64,000 nucleotides of DNA from Protea cynaroides (GCA_028583415.1 CM053276.1:6788663-6852662); one strand, 5' to 3'. Positions 28,601 to 36,506 are shown, numbered from the stretch's first letter. Numbers and translations are program-made. The notes: generated by a model not told the origin, from the letters alone.

Positions 28601-31600
28601 ATCATTTAAATCATTTAATGGTAAACCAAACTGTTAAGCCACTAATTAATGAACCGATATTCCAAACCGAAACCGTTTAGACCAAAATCCATTTACGTAC
28701 CGATTTACCGATACTGATTAGCAATCGATAATGGTAAGCAGTTTCATATCGCTTACTTAAACAGTATGGTAATGGAATTTCTCTATTTAAACAGTATCGC
28801 TTACTTAAACTGCCACATGTCAACATGATAGAGCAGTCCTAGTTCCACATTGATACTAAAAGTAAAGAGCAGTCCTAGTTACACAATGATACTAGAAGTA
28901 AAATAGAAAGTCAACAGACTAAGGACTCTAACAAGTAAACTAGACTAAGATCTTCAACAAACAACCGATCTTCGGTAACAGAGAGCTTCTCATACCCAAC
29001 ACCCCAACCATATAAACCCAGTTCACCGCGCAGCTACGGCAGGTCCACATATGCATCTTCACAGACTGGTGATATATATACTAGGGTGGGTTACCTGAAG
29101 TATGTTGACAATGATAACAATAGAACTACTGTGTTGGACTACAGCATTTCTTTAGGCACACTATGACATGACCATCATTTTTTATACAATCAGAGGAACA
29201 GTTCCATTCCCAGCAACAAACTTCTAGTGCTTTTGAGCCTCTCCGGAACTCTGTTTGGTACTAACATAGGCACAGATGGGTGTCAAAAGTAAAATATAAC
29301 TTATATAGTTGTACTTATTAACTTGTAACATTGAACATGTGAAACTTTTTTACTCTGAGGTACTATTAAATGGTTCCACTTCATTCCTAATACATATATT
29401 ATGCTTTTATTACTAATTAAGTGTATAGGTCATATAAGGGAAAGGATACAGTAGGCTACGGCTTACACTGGCAACCTAGGGTCCGAAGCTAAAATACCAT
29501 CTGTTTGTTTTCTCCAATCTAATGCTTAGAATATTAAGTGTAATCGTGTACAAATAGACTTTCCCCGATGTTCAAGGCGAAATTCAATTTTTTGACCACC
29601 AAAATGGCCATTCGGGTTATTTTTTACCAAATTGACCAAATTTCAGTCAAGCTTCCAACATTTCACGGCACATCTGGTTGAAACCCCAGTCAAAATCGAA
29701 ATCTCGAACCTTACGAAAGACCGGTATCCAATTACCAGCAGAAATTTAATCATTCACACAAATTTTTAGCTACAAACACAAAGAAATCATACATGTCATA
29801 AAATTTCTTTTTTTTTTCCCCAATTGGTAACCAGAAAAACTTTTTTTAGAAAACAAAAGTGATTCTCCAGGCCATTCATTAGAATTTGCATGGCCAAAGC
29901 TAAAACTAAGAAGACAAGTCAAACACAAGCAAACTAATTTGCAGAAGGAAAGTAAAATTAATGAAAATTCCTTAATCTGATGCGTACAATTAATTCAAGC
30001 CGTCTGATATCTGAAAGTGATTCTTCTGCCTTCTTTTTCGCTAAAGCAGCCTCAATTTCAGCTTGGTGTTTTCCATGTTCTGCAACTTCAAGAGCTACTT
30101 CCATCTGTTTCAAACATGCATTCACCTCACCCACTTTCATCATGCTTTCAAGAACCTCTCTGCATGACACACAAAATCTCAACATCAAAAAGAAATTTCC
30201 ATCGACAAGTTGGATCAAGCACCAAAGTTCAAGAAAAACATTGGCCATGCAAAAATAAAAATCATGCCCCCTTCCCAGCACCATATACACATGCATATTT
30301 ATGCCCATGGTTACTGACAGGTATAGCAGAAAAATGATGACATGGTGCAGGTAGAAGAATTCCCTAATAAAATTCCGATGGAATTTCATTGGTAGCATTT
30401 GATTCAAAAGTCATTGTTAGAGTGTATTGTTTAACTCCTAGTACTTGAAATGAAAAGAGAAAATTACAGAATTTCACGTCCCTTGCAATAGGGGAAAAAT
30501 TAAAGAAACAACTAAATAACTCTAAATTCAATATAACTTCAAACAAGTGTTCACTAGTGCCTGATGGACCACATGGTCATAAAGACTGATTCCTCTAAAA
30601 AATAGTGTGCAATTTGGTCAGAAAGCAATTCTGGTCAATTTACAATATGCGACTTGCAGGCTCAAATAGAACAGATAAAACACCAATATAATTATTAAAA
30701 TTTTACTGAAATATGTATACAGAAATAGCATAAATCAATAGATGAATCGGAATGAAATCTAAAAAAAAAAAAAATTAAAAAAAAATTAAAAAAAGAAGAA
30801 GAAGAAGAAGAAGATTGAAATCCAAATCAGAACATGAGAAAACAAACCAATCACCCTCAATAGGCAAACTCATTCTATCCCATCAAATGATCCATAATCC
30901 ATTCCCTCCCACGAAAACTTCTGAATTATTTCTTAATTGAAACAGCCATCTATTTAGAGATATGAAAAAAGAATGACAAATAAATTGGTAAATTTTAAAA
31001 GGTGGACCTGACCAAAGTGATTCTTGCGCCAATGGAAATGTAATTTCTCTTTCATGTGGATTTCCTTGAGTTTTTGTGAATCAGTGGCTCCAAAATGAAA
31101 TGGACCTCCAGGCAGCCCAAAAGGGAAAAGGAAAATTTCTCCTATTGATTGCAGATTTGTATAAGCTCACATTAAACTACATTATTTTCTATAAACATCT
31201 CAAAATGTCCTCCAAATTATCACAAAAAGGTAATTAGAATGTGGAAATCTGCAAATTGCAAACGAGAGACCCCCCCACGCTCTACCCACCTTCAAAGCTG
31301 ACACCAATCTTAGATCACATGCTCTAAGAATCAGTAAATTTATGACATAGACCAAATTTGTTAACAAAGTCCACTTCTCTGATCTCTTATATCTTTCTTA
31401 GGATCTGGGGTTTTGTACAACACTGGGGAGTTGAGATTGGTCAAGTCATACCATGATAGAGGTATACATTTAATGGCAGCAATGATTGTTGAGTTTTCCC
31501 CTAATGGAGGAAGACATTTAATGACAGCATGGATTGTAGAGCCTGTCCCTAAGTCTAATGGACAACTATTCTCTAAATGCACTCCCTTAGTTTAGTCCAA

Positions 31601-32166
31601 TGTCTAAGAAATTAATGATGCTTTTTCTAACAGTACTATCTGGTGCTTTCTGCCTTCCGAAAGACAACTTTTAGTTGGACAGAAAGTATACTGATCATTT
31701 ACCACAGTTAAATGGAGAACTTTTCTCTAATTACTTGTCTTAGTTCGGTGCAATGTCTACCGAATTAAATATGCCTTCCCTAACTAAGCTATTCAAAAGC
31801 TGACAAAGTCTTTCATTGGACTGAAAGTAAACCCAACTTTAGACACCTTTCATGACAAAGTATTTCAGTCACTTCAAAAATGTGACAAAATTTAATCCAA
31901 TAAAAATCAGAAACATACTTTTGCAAGCCTGAAAACTTAATCGGTAGATCATCAGGATACAGAACACCAGGAATATCATTGATTGCCAGCTTCCAAGATG
32001 TCAATTCGTCCTCCAACTTCTTCGCGTTTAGCTGGACCTCTTGCAACTTTAGTAAATCTGATTCTGCCCGCTCCCTGCGGCCCTTTTCTTCCAAAAACTT
32101 CTCTCTCAGTAATTCATAGTTTTCATGGGAGGATCTCAACTTTCTTGCTTCTTGAACCTCAGATTC
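4413..32166 (-). CDS. MAD1: Mitotic checkpoint protein MAD1, C-terminal 433 residues (10 exons, 5' part outside window)
   Basis: MAD1 is the coiled-coil spindle-assembly checkpoint protein that recruits and activates MAD2 at unattached kinetochores; in interphase it is found at the nuclear envelope/pores. Exons in transcription order are 32166-31919, 30159-29988, 17473-17375, 17268-17065, 15382-15220, 14360-14273, 14175-14106, 6817-6689, 6598-6560 and 4502-4413. They have GT/AG borders and add to 1302 nt in one frame including TGA. Residues 1-325 of this fragment are mostly coiled coil. KVLRMVN (253-259) is the likely MAD2-binding segment. Residues 326-433 match the family's C-terminal globular domain, ending SIPAFTANLTVESFNRQTLS. 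From memory the Arabidopsis protein is about 726 residues, so roughly 290 N-terminal residues are missing here. No stop or frameshift was found, so the gene looks functional despite transposon-filled introns. Confidence 0.95.
4503..6559 (-). other. MAD1: MAD1 last intron
   Basis: This 2057-bp intron lies between the last two exons. It contains a 68-bp tandem duplication at 4761-4896. Apart from that, only A/T-rich sequence with short open frames unlike any protein I know was seen. Confidence 0.7.
4761..4896. repeat. 68-bp tandem duplication, two near-perfect units
   Basis: Units 4761-4828 and 4829-4896 begin ACGCTTGCATCTTCC and end ATCAAAGAAG with no difference seen. It sits inside the last MAD1 intron, so it does not affect the protein. 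Confidence 0.9.
6560..6598 (-). CDS. MAD1: MAD1 micro-exon of 39 bases
   Basis: It encodes the 13 residues ENDFASQPEIAQQ. The acceptor is CAATAG|GAA and the donor is CAG|GTATGA. It is too short to stand out as an open frame and was found from the known order of the protein. Confidence 0.93.
6689..6817 (-). CDS. MAD1: MAD1 exon, C-terminal globular domain
   Basis: It encodes IVMDDHQRPNGISVTRFTLQ, SIYAQNDDEKLEFEYES and GNTNIL. This block is close to invariant in plant MAD1 proteins as I know them. The acceptor is TGGCAG|ATA and the donor is TTG|GTAAGA. Confidence 0.96.
6868..6957. repeat. 45-bp tandem duplication
   Basis: Two copies of a 45-bp unit (AAATTATTATAGAACAGAGG onward) lie just upstream, in gene sense, of the IVMDDHQRP exon. 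The unit is a multiple of three, but the location is intronic because the acceptor site lies at 6818-6820. Confidence 0.85.
7293..7585 (-). repeat. Copia A 3' LTR (293 bp)
   Basis: It matches the other LTR base for base except for transitions and one missing 55-bp unit. Its polypurine-adjacent end reads TATTG instead of TGTTG. It contains two tandem units with the palindrome ACATTTAACA/TGTTAAATGT at 7399-7508. Confidence 0.93.
7680..8980 (-). pseudogene. Copia A reverse transcriptase and RNase H
   Basis: RT blocks are KAKLVVRGFTQTYGIDYQET, QLDVKNAFLH, ALYGLKQSPRAW and the catalytic YVDDI. IKDLGKLRYFLGIEV follows. RNase H blocks are EGYTDADWAGSLDRKS, AEVEFRAIAQGI and CCDNKAAICIAYDP. At least three frame changes separate them (about 8513, 8247 and 7800). 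Confidence 0.92.
8987..10033 (-). pseudogene. Copia A integrase C-terminus and start of reverse transcriptase
   Basis: The frame continues in another phase: the AHYWNDVVLTATSLINRLPS block, RCIFLGYPATQKGYRCYHP (the Copia GKGY-type module), a Pro/Ser-rich spacer, then ERWKAAMEEEMRALKKNNTW at the beginning of reverse transcriptase. Confidence 0.88.
9996..10451 (-). pseudogene. Copia A integrase core
   Basis: The HSDVWGLARVSSTSGHRWFV and FIDCHTRTTWVYLM blocks hold the first Asp, and RSDNGRKYLEGHF the second. The third catalytic residue, normally the Glu of QNGVAERKN, appears as Lys in QNGMAKR. The frame then breaks at about 10000. Confidence 0.88.
10483..11148 (-). pseudogene. Copia A protease and GAG-pre-integrase region
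   Basis: The protease active-site block reads WVINTGATDHMTG where Copia proteases have W-I-I-D-S-G-A-T-D-H-M, so the catalytic Asp is Asn. It is followed by LHVPNFSTNLLSISSLTKSL and the IGHGKMHGGLYLL block that precedes integrase. Confidence 0.88.
10986..11981 (-). pseudogene. Copia A gag
   Basis: This is the capsid/nucleocapsid region. It starts MSGLSDATSSAVPKLEL and includes the Copia gag signature NGTNYLMWSKIAYMAI. A CCHC zinc knuckle, CTHCGKERHTKDTCWKLHG, follows near residues 247-265. The frame leaves the protease frame about 11150, so a frameshift separates gag from pol. The ATG at 11981 is the first in frame downstream of the leader. Confidence 0.9.
12687..13034 (-). repeat. Copia A 5' LTR (348 bp)
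   Basis: It starts CAACA and ends TGTTG on the plus strand. It carries three 55-bp tandem units (12793-12957) versus two in the partner LTR, exactly explaining the 55-bp length difference. The primer-binding site lies immediately inside. Confidence 0.93.
13429..13735. repeat. Long poly-T tract with poly-A islands
   Basis: About 145 bases of nearly pure T (13429-13574), then alternating A and T runs to 13735. Such length and abrupt A/T switching is rare in real DNA and may reflect a sequencing or assembly problem. Open frames through it (poly-Phe) are meaningless. Confidence 0.8.
13825..14055 (-). mobile_element. tRNA-derived SINE
   Basis: On the minus strand it starts near GCTAGGGGTAGCTCATTTGG, which holds an A-box-like segment. 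A B-box-like GATTTCAAGTCTT lies about 50 bases on. It ends in TTGTTAT and an A-rich tail of the form AAAAAATAAAAAAA. The layout of tRNA-like head with polymerase III boxes, unrelated body and A tail is typical of plant SINEs. It lies in the MAD1 intron, 51 bp from an exon. It is not a functional tRNA, since no cloverleaf closes. Confidence 0.72.
14106..14175 (-). CDS. MAD1: MAD1 exon
   Basis: It encodes YKAVFAERISVFRRACCSLF and then GYK, the junction of the coiled coil and the C-terminal domain. Animal MAD1 has a similar F-R-x-x-C-x-x-L-x-GY pattern. The donor is AAG|GTATGA. The next intron (7.3 kb) contains Copia A. Confidence 0.95.
14273..14360 (-). CDS. MAD1: MAD1 exon
   Basis: It completes an Asp codon, then encodes AGNLINSQVSEKLAQLKGQV and ATLEKREE, the last coiled-coil stretch before the globular domain. 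It ends in phase 2 (AG|GTAAAT). The acceptor is TAGCAG|AT. Confidence 0.94.
14458..14565. repeat. 54-bp tandem duplication
   Basis: Two units starting TGAATATTCAACTATTTC, spaced exactly 54 bp with no difference seen, lie in a MAD1 intron just upstream (gene sense) of an exon. Confidence 0.88.
15220..15382 (-). CDS. MAD1: MAD1 exon with probable MAD2-interaction motif
   Basis: It encodes LSQGDFSAASTKVLRMVNTL followed by AVDNEAKHTIETLR and LQAVEELKGQS. KVLRMVN (about 15349-15329) aligns with the Lys-plus-hydrophobic core of the MAD2-interaction motif of animal MAD1, and this block is strongly conserved in plant MAD1. The exon ends in phase 1 (TCA G|GTAATA). Confidence 0.95.
15636..15750. mobile_element. 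115-bp hAT-type MITE
   Basis: The ends are CATAGTTGTCAAGG and CCTTGACAACTATG in inverted orientation. It is flanked by a perfect 8-bp target duplication AGATTATT (15628-15635 and 15751-15758). It has no coding capacity. The same termini occur at 33720-33849 and 45798-46846. Confidence 0.93.
15753..17064. other. MAD1 intron sequence, no feature beyond a G-rich run
   Basis: Intronic A/T-rich DNA. The only distinct element is a G-rich run at 16857-16900, listed separately. Nothing coding is recognised. Confidence 0.5.
16857..16900 (+). repeat. (GGGGGA)n G-rich repeat
   Basis: Several consecutive GGGGGAG units are followed by GGGTGGGGGG. Four or more G-runs with one-to-three-base loops could form a G-quadruplex on the plus strand, which is non-template for nothing known here and is the template strand of MAD1. 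Confidence 0.7.
17065..17268 (-). CDS. MAD1: MAD1 exon
   Basis: It encodes 68 residues starting VLETSLAQKEQAIHELEREL and ending RLRSEIGILESK, with strong heptad character. The acceptor is GCACAG|GTA. A six-base upstream alternative AG exists but would add two residues without support. The donor is AAG|GTGTGT. Confidence 0.92.
17375..17473 (-). CDS. MAD1: MAD1 exon
   Basis: It encodes LSSVSEERDRLRKDVWKKN and then GGSTNETPMQ (33 residues). The acceptor is TTGCAG|CTC. The donor CAG|GTCATT is weaker than the others, but the frame continues cleanly into the next exon 106 bp on. Confidence 0.9.
17990..18400 (-). repeat. Dispersed repeat unit X, copy 1 (reverse orientation)
   Basis: In reverse complement, about 18100-18385 is similar to 46340-46620 and 47670-47935. 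Shared landmarks are GGTTTTTAGTGATG, CCTAGCATTT, TTTTTGTTCTTGA and a foldback built from AAGTAAATGTTTATT and its complement. The flanks are Cys-poor CTCGA-rich sequence like hAT termini, but no clear ends were found. Confidence 0.65.
18430..18535. repeat. (ATTG)n microsatellite
   Basis: It is a run of GATTGATTGATT with ATTC variants, split by a 40-base spacer. It has no other role apparent. Confidence 0.75.
18540..20150. other. MAD1 intron, nothing recognised
   Basis: A/T-rich DNA in the 12.5-kb MAD1 intron. A T-run lies at 19996-20012. No coding, RNA or mobile-element signature could be supported. Confidence 0.4.
20155..20345. repeat. TTTCGG/CGAAA-rich repeat with 38-bp tandem unit
   Basis: It is rich in ATTTCGGTTGAAAT and GGTCGAAA words. 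Two units of ACTCAACCAGAAGTACAAAT spaced 38 bp lie at 20234-20305. It resembles a nonautonomous DNA-transposon remnant, but no clean ends or target duplication were seen. Confidence 0.5.
20607..20945 (-). mobile_element. TRIM-like mini-retroelement with oddly oriented ends
   Basis: TGTTGGGAG...TTCCCAACA bounds 20607-20761. It is followed (minus-strand logic) by a GTGAGGGGGAG polypurine tract at 20762-20772, an internal part of only about 55 bp, and a primer-binding site TGGTATTAGAGTACC at 20828-20842. The segment from 20843 on resembles the first segment but in inverted, not direct, orientation: both contain AATAGTCTACA and a GGAGTCC...AAGTTTGAA block. This suggests a rearranged TRIM. Confidence 0.55.
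20975..21229 (+). pseudogene. Copia B gag, first part
   Basis: AKIWTAAKDTYSQVGNDIQF aligns with Copia A gag AHIWTAAKESYSQVGNYSII. Several frameshifts are present. It is cut by hAT copy 1 at 21229. Confidence 0.8.
21230..26342 (-). mobile_element. hAT transposon copy 1 (5.1 kb)
   Basis: The ends are CATAGTTCGAAATCTCGG and, inverted, CATGGATCGAAGACTCGA. The 8-bp target duplication is CTTAGTAT (21222-21229) and CTCAGTAT (26343-26350), with one mismatch. It interrupts Copia B gag. It carries a transposase remnant with BED finger, DUF659, hATC and tail, and four about 160-bp repeat units near 25330-25860. GACCAG/CTGGTC words cluster at 26130-26320. Confidence 0.92.
21606..25078 (-). pseudogene. 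hAT copy 1 transposase (BED-DUF659-hATC)
   Basis: In order: a BED-type zinc finger (CKFCGKMLMSGGIIRLKQH), an acidic linker, DUF659 with CDSWIGPTRKSIINFMV and the TDNGNNYKK and WTPCTAHCIDLMLKDM blocks, then hATC, and a Gly/Asp-rich tail ending at TAG 21606. The order CDSW-Asp, TDN-Asp and hATC-Glu is that of the hAT DDE site. This copy keeps the frame at SDGKTSFLKS and the CAA and CTG codons where copies 2 and 3 have lesions. It has its own stops, and the acceptor before hATC reads TACAAC, not TGCAG. Confidence 0.88.
26351..26830 (+). pseudogene. Copia B gag, second part with zinc knuckle
   Basis: After hAT copy 1, gag resumes with SELCSLWQELDFYDNFQATN and ends with the knuckle CEYCSKEHHTKELRW, where the last Cys is replaced by Arg. 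An internal TAG and frameshift are present. Confidence 0.82.
26880..27560 (+). pseudogene. Copia B GAG-pre-integrase and integrase remnants
   Basis: It holds DLVTKKTIGYGKVLGGLYLL, then WLGHPSVGTL, then WFVTFIDCYPRVT, and GILHQTSCVNTP followed in another frame by NCVAERKK, the DDE Glu block. Several stops and frameshifts are present. Confidence 0.82.
27604..27860. repeat. Solo-LTR-like unit TGTGAC...GTTACA
   Basis: A 257-bp unit starts TGTGACACCC and ends GGCGTTACA, with TG/CA termini. It directly follows the Copia B integrase scrap. It has no coding capacity. No target-site duplication was seen, so edges are tentative. Confidence 0.45.
27861..29957. other. MAD1 intron with CCGATACCG-rich repeat, no gene
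   Basis: Positions 28090-28270 and 28640-28800 are rich in ACCGATACCGTTTACC-type words in both orientations, suggesting a decayed nonautonomous element about 0.7 kb long. A degenerate near-repeat of AGAGCAGTCCTAGTT lies at 28831 and 28868. A CGAAATCTCG-rich remnant lies near 29580-29720. Nothing coding is recognised. Confidence 0.4.
29988..30159 (-). CDS. MAD1: MAD1 exon
   Basis: It encodes EVLESMMKVGEVNACLKQ through SDIRRLELI, a coiled coil. Its first base completes the Lys codon split from the preceding exon. The acceptor is TGCAG|A and the donor is ATT|GTACGC. A 12.5-kb intron with Copia B and hAT copy 1 follows. Confidence 0.93.
31919..32166 (-). CDS. MAD1: MAD1 exon (first in window)
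   Basis: It encodes residues 1-82 of the fragment plus two bases of a Lys codon: ESEVQEARKLRSSHENYELL at the start and PDDLPIKFSGLQ at the end. The acceptor is TTAG|GAA and the donor is AA|GTATGT. It is a charged coiled coil rich in Glu, Lys and Leu. No upstream MAD1 exon was recognised between here and 64000. Confidence 0.93.
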
Positions 32167-33040
32167 CTAATTAGAAAATAAAATCCATATTTGCATCAGG
32201 CATAAGTAGTGTTAGAAAAGGTTAAGTAATCAAGAAAAGGTCATTGATAACATAATCAAAAGAGAAAAGAGAGAGTCGCATGCAATAGCTTTTACATTTT
32301 CGAAGATGATCATGCTATTTTAAGATTTGTGAATTACTTAAAACGAAAAGGCCTCTATCTTTTAGATAATAACTTCCCCATAATCAGCTGTTTGGCTGAT
32401 GCAGTGCTGTTCCCTTGAAACCATGAAGCTGATCTTATTGCACCAAGCAGAAAAATCACCAATATTCCAGTAAACAAAGTCATTCCATTAGGACTGCAAC
32501 CCAAAAAATAAAATGGTACTGCCGTACTAATGCAGTCACTCACCCATTATATCAACCATTCATCATTAACAAGTAATTCACTTAAAACAGAGTAGACAAA
32601 AAAAGCGGGATTCATGTAGCCCTGTCCACCAGCTTGGCTAAGGTTATTAAGTGGAATTGAGTCGTATTCATTGTGCACAAGTTCCTAGTTTACTAATCTT
32701 CTTTGTTAACTAATTTATTAATCTCTGAAAACATGAATGTGTACACAAGTTTGTCTTTACTTGAATCCTTCAACCTTCGGTTCAACATATCGGTCATGAC
32801 TCATCAAACCATGAAAGCAAATCACCAAATTCATTGGGCATTGTGATTTGTGAACCATTCAGAAGATAGAGGCTCTTGAACTCAAAATTTCAAGGATCAA
32901 AGGCAAACAGGTCAGTCGAAGTCCAACCGACGGTTGTCGTAGATCAGCTTACACAAATAGGGGCTCCCTTGCAGCTGAAATCTCAATGAAAAATAGCCAG
33001 AATGAAATGGCATAACTCAATATCCATAGAAAGATTAGGC
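32167..33040. other. Non-coding sequence upstream of first MAD1 exon seen
   Basis: It lies directly 5' of the exon that ends (gene sense) at 32166. A TCTAATTAG acceptor borders it, so it is an intron. No coding or repeat structure was recognised. Confidence 0.5.
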
Positions 33041-33049
33041 GTTTAAATA

Positions 33050-34742
33050 AGGGGAAATTTCACCCACCTCCCTTGTACTTTGCTTTTAAGTCACCCAACC
33101 CCCAACTTCGCGATTAATTTCAATCGCACCTCCTACCGTTAACTTGATTAACAGAAAGTGTGAAATGACCAAACTACCCTCCCATATTAACTCGACTAAC
33201 AAATAACAATTTTACCCTCACTTAAACTTCGTTTTGAACTCATCTTCTTCATTTTATTTAGGGATTCTATAAGCTGTAAACCTCTCTAGAGATAGTTCTC
33301 GGCATTGGTTGTTTCCAGCAAGTTTCTTCATCAACCTCTCTCTTCACCGGCGACGGCAAGGTAAGAATATCCGTCTCCTAAAGCAAACACCACCGCTATT
33401 GTCCGCTCTCATGCTCTGAATTCACTCATCAAGTTGGGCGACACTATTCGGATTATGCTATCAGACTTCAGATCCACCATTCAAAAGGACCCTTTGAATT
33501 CCTTGTTCCTGGGGGTGGTCTTCTCTTCATCCTCTGACTCTATAAGTGATGAATTACCTATACAAACTTAGCAATGCAATATCACCAGATTCATTTTCCC
33601 TAAAATTGATCCTACAGTACATATCAATCCAAAAGTACATGAACAATTAATTAACATTGGCAAACTAAAAATAATCAAGAGGTTGCACCACCTTGTAAAT
33701 TTAGTTCAGAACTATCAACCATAGTTGTCAAGGCGTCGACTAGGCGCCCAGGAGGCCTTGTGACGCTTGGAAAATTGGGCGCCTTGGTCACCTAGGCTCC
33801 CCATTAGGCCTCCAATGCCTTGGTTCGCCTTGGCACCTTGACAACTATGCTATCAACCAAAAAGACTCCAACAAACACAACCCCAGAACTTGTAATAATG
33901 GATTGAGCTAAACCAAAGAATCAATCAAAACTCCCTTTTTCCCAAACATACAAAACTCCCTATAAATACAGGGACATGGACTATGCCCACAAAAAAAACA
34001 TGAATCATTAAATTTCTTACCAATTACAGAGGAATCCTCTCCAATATAGTGGTTGATTGGCCAGTTCTAGAGATTACATCCATGCCGGAGTCTTACTTCA
34101 AGAACCCTCACCGTAACGACAACCCATCGTTAGCATTAACAGTTAGGTATCTACTGGGGTATCTACTCGGAGAGGATTGGGTATCAAGGCACAAAGCCAC
34201 GGTGAACCAGTACTCGGCAAGCAACGAGCGGATGGGACGGAGCAAGGTACTATCGGCCATACCTGAAGTCCGACCGCGACGACGATGTCTGTAGATGAGA
34301 CCAAGGAATCTTCAACAACTTGAATTCGGCGTTCCAGCAAAAGCCACCGGCAATTCTCCTTGCAAAAGCCCACTACTCCGGTGGAAAAAATTCCCCTGTG
34401 ATTTTCTCTCTTCACTCCATCGTTTCATTTTCACTTGTTTCACTTCCTTTTCTCCCTTTCTTCTATACGGTTTGTTCGATCGAGTAGGTACGGTATATGT
34501 AAAGACTGGTAAATTAATGGTTTGGGAGAGGGTAAGACAATAACTTAACAAGTGTCAAAGGGTAGTTTTACCGTTAGAAAATTATAAATGATGCCACATC
34601 ATCACTTAACAGACCTGTTTGTTATGACAGGGTTTGTCTGATACATATTTAACAAATGAGGGGAGGTGCGTGCAATTAATAGCAAACTCGGGGGTTGGGT
34701 GACTTAAAAAGCAAAGTACAGGGGAGGTGGGTGAAATTTTCC
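33050..34742. mobile_element. Mutator-like element with long terminal inverted repeats
   Basis: Terminal inverted repeats of about 75 bp start GGAAATTTCACCCACCTCCC on the left and GGAAAATTTCACCCACCTCC (reverse complement) on the right. The 9-bp target duplication is GTTTAAATA (33041-33049) and GTTTAAATT (34743-34751). No transposase is seen. The interior contains GC-richer sequence, including a frame with LNSLIKLGDTIRIMLSDFRS at about 33418-33478 that may be a captured gene piece. A 130-bp MITE is nested at 33720-33849. Confidence 0.85.
33720..33849. mobile_element. 130-bp hAT-type MITE nested in the Mutator-like element
   Basis: Termini CATAGTTGTCAAGGCG and CACCTTGACAACTATG are inverted. 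A perfect 8-bp target duplication CTATCAAC lies at 33712-33719 and 33850-33857. It is the same family as 15636-15750. Confidence 0.95.
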
Positions 34743-35106
34743 GTTTAAATTAACATGCCAACTTCCCTACCCAAGTATCTGATGACTGGCAATACCCTAC
34801 ATTCCCTACCAACCCAACCCAAACACAATCTCTTAAATTCGTTATCAGGTTAGCTAGTTTTGAATTTGGGACAACTTTGGGACACCCCAACCCCTCTACC
34901 CAAAAAGATCTACTAACCTGAAAATGTCCCATAAATAACACACATAACCATTGACCATTTTATTAGGATATTTTCACCTTGTTTAATCATTTTATATAAT
35001 ATTTCATGCCATGTCATTTGTGTCCACCCAAACAGATGCCATTTATTAATCATATCACATTCGGGTTCACCAACTTGACTCATTTAAATTTATGTCCCAT
35101 TCAGTT

Positions 35107-35485
35107 TATAGTTGTCATGGTGCCAAAGCGAGCCACCACAAGCACAATGACCACTGATCAGCCACCTAGGTGCCTAGGAAGCACCACAGTGAGCCAAGGC
35201 AAGTGTCATATGTTATATTCCCATCCATATTTTCCAGGTATTTGTCATCTTACAAAAATGTGTGTGTGTGTGTATGTGTGTGTGTAACATAAGTGGAACA
35301 AATTTGAGGTTATAAAGCATATAAGGATAAATGTGAATGAGAAATGGTTGAACTTTATAATATGTGAAAGGAAATATCATCAGGTTTTCAGTCTCAGTGT
35401 CTTGGCACATAAGTGACCGATCAACTTGGAAGTTGGACCTCAAGGGGCACCTAATCGTGTAGGCAGTGCCTTGAAAACTATGTTG
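35107..35485. mobile_element. Degenerate CATAGTTGTC-type MITE
   Basis: It begins TATAGTTGTCATGGTGCC and ends GTGCCTTGAAAACTATG, resembling the CATAGTTGTCAAGG family ends. The flanks do not form a recognisable target duplication. A (GT)n run lies inside at about 35257-35285. Confidence 0.5.
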
Positions 35486-35553
35486 TGAGCCAACTCACAT
35501 TGTATTATACTCATGTCTTGACACAACATGTAGTTGAAAAGACAGGAACCACT

Positions 35554-35679
35554 ACCATACCAACTGATGCCAAATTATTAGACATATGTAAAAACTCTTG
35601 TACCTTCCTACAATAGACCATACCAACTGATGCCAAATTATTAGACATATGTAAAAACTCTTGTACCTTCCTACAATAG
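35554..35679. repeat. 63-bp tandem duplication
   Basis: Two units starting ACCATACCAACTGATGCC and ending CCTTCCTACAATAG have no difference seen. Confidence 0.9.
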
Positions 35680-35984
35680 GTAAGTCAATATTTTCAGAAA
35701 ATTTTACCCTTGGGGCCCATAACAACTCATAACTCTACTTACCCCCCCCCCCCACCCCCCAAAATAATAAAAATAAAAAAAACTCGTAACTCTCATACAA
35801 GTTTGTAGCCTTATCTTTATGGAGTCCGATTTAATAGTATAACAATACTTTAGATAAAAGGCTAAAACTGATTTTCTAGGCCAACTTAAAGAATGAAAGT
35901 TTTGTAACTTATAACGAAAGATCAAAACCAGAAAACCAGAAATATAGAAACCAAGAACCAAAGAGTGAGGACAATGAGAATCAC

Positions 35985-36030
<46 letters not shown>
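35985..36030. repeat. (GA)n microsatellite
   Basis: An uninterrupted GA run of about 45 bases lies in what may be the LTR of Copia E. A (GA)n run occurs at the equivalent place beside Copia D (60257-60288), suggesting it belongs to the LTR family. Confidence 0.85.
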
Positions 36031-36033
<3 letters not shown>

Positions 36034-36414
36034 AGATTCTGCTATGAATGGGAAACAAAGAGCAAATTAGATAAGCCTAGGACACAACATTTCGACATGA
36101 AAAGGAGTCCTAGTTACATAATAAGACAGCAGTTACATAAGTATTATGTAAAAATGACAAGGAATCCTAGATAAACAATAAATACTAGTTTCAAAATAAT
36201 TCTAGTCTCTTAGTTAAATAATGAAATAGAGATTAAGCAAAAAACTATAGTTGACTAAATCAACAAGGGAACAATAATCCTAAAGACTATTAGGCAGTCA
36301 GCTGGACAGCTTGATGGAACTAATCCCCAAGATGGGATTTATGCCTCCTAGGTGCTGTCGACAATGGGAATGGACCCTGGAGAATGGGTCAATTGCCTTA
36401 TAGATAGATTGTTA

Positions 36415-36417
36415 ACA

Positions 36418-36506
<89 letters not shown>

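Noticed and set aside
34049..34294. 81-residue plus frame as a gene
   Set aside because: It lies inside the Mutator-like element, has no recognised family and is overlapped by open frames on the other strand.
35099..35493. Perfect target duplication for the 35107-35485 MITE
   Set aside because: Flanks ATTCAGTT and TTGTGAGC do not match, so the element is listed only as degenerate.
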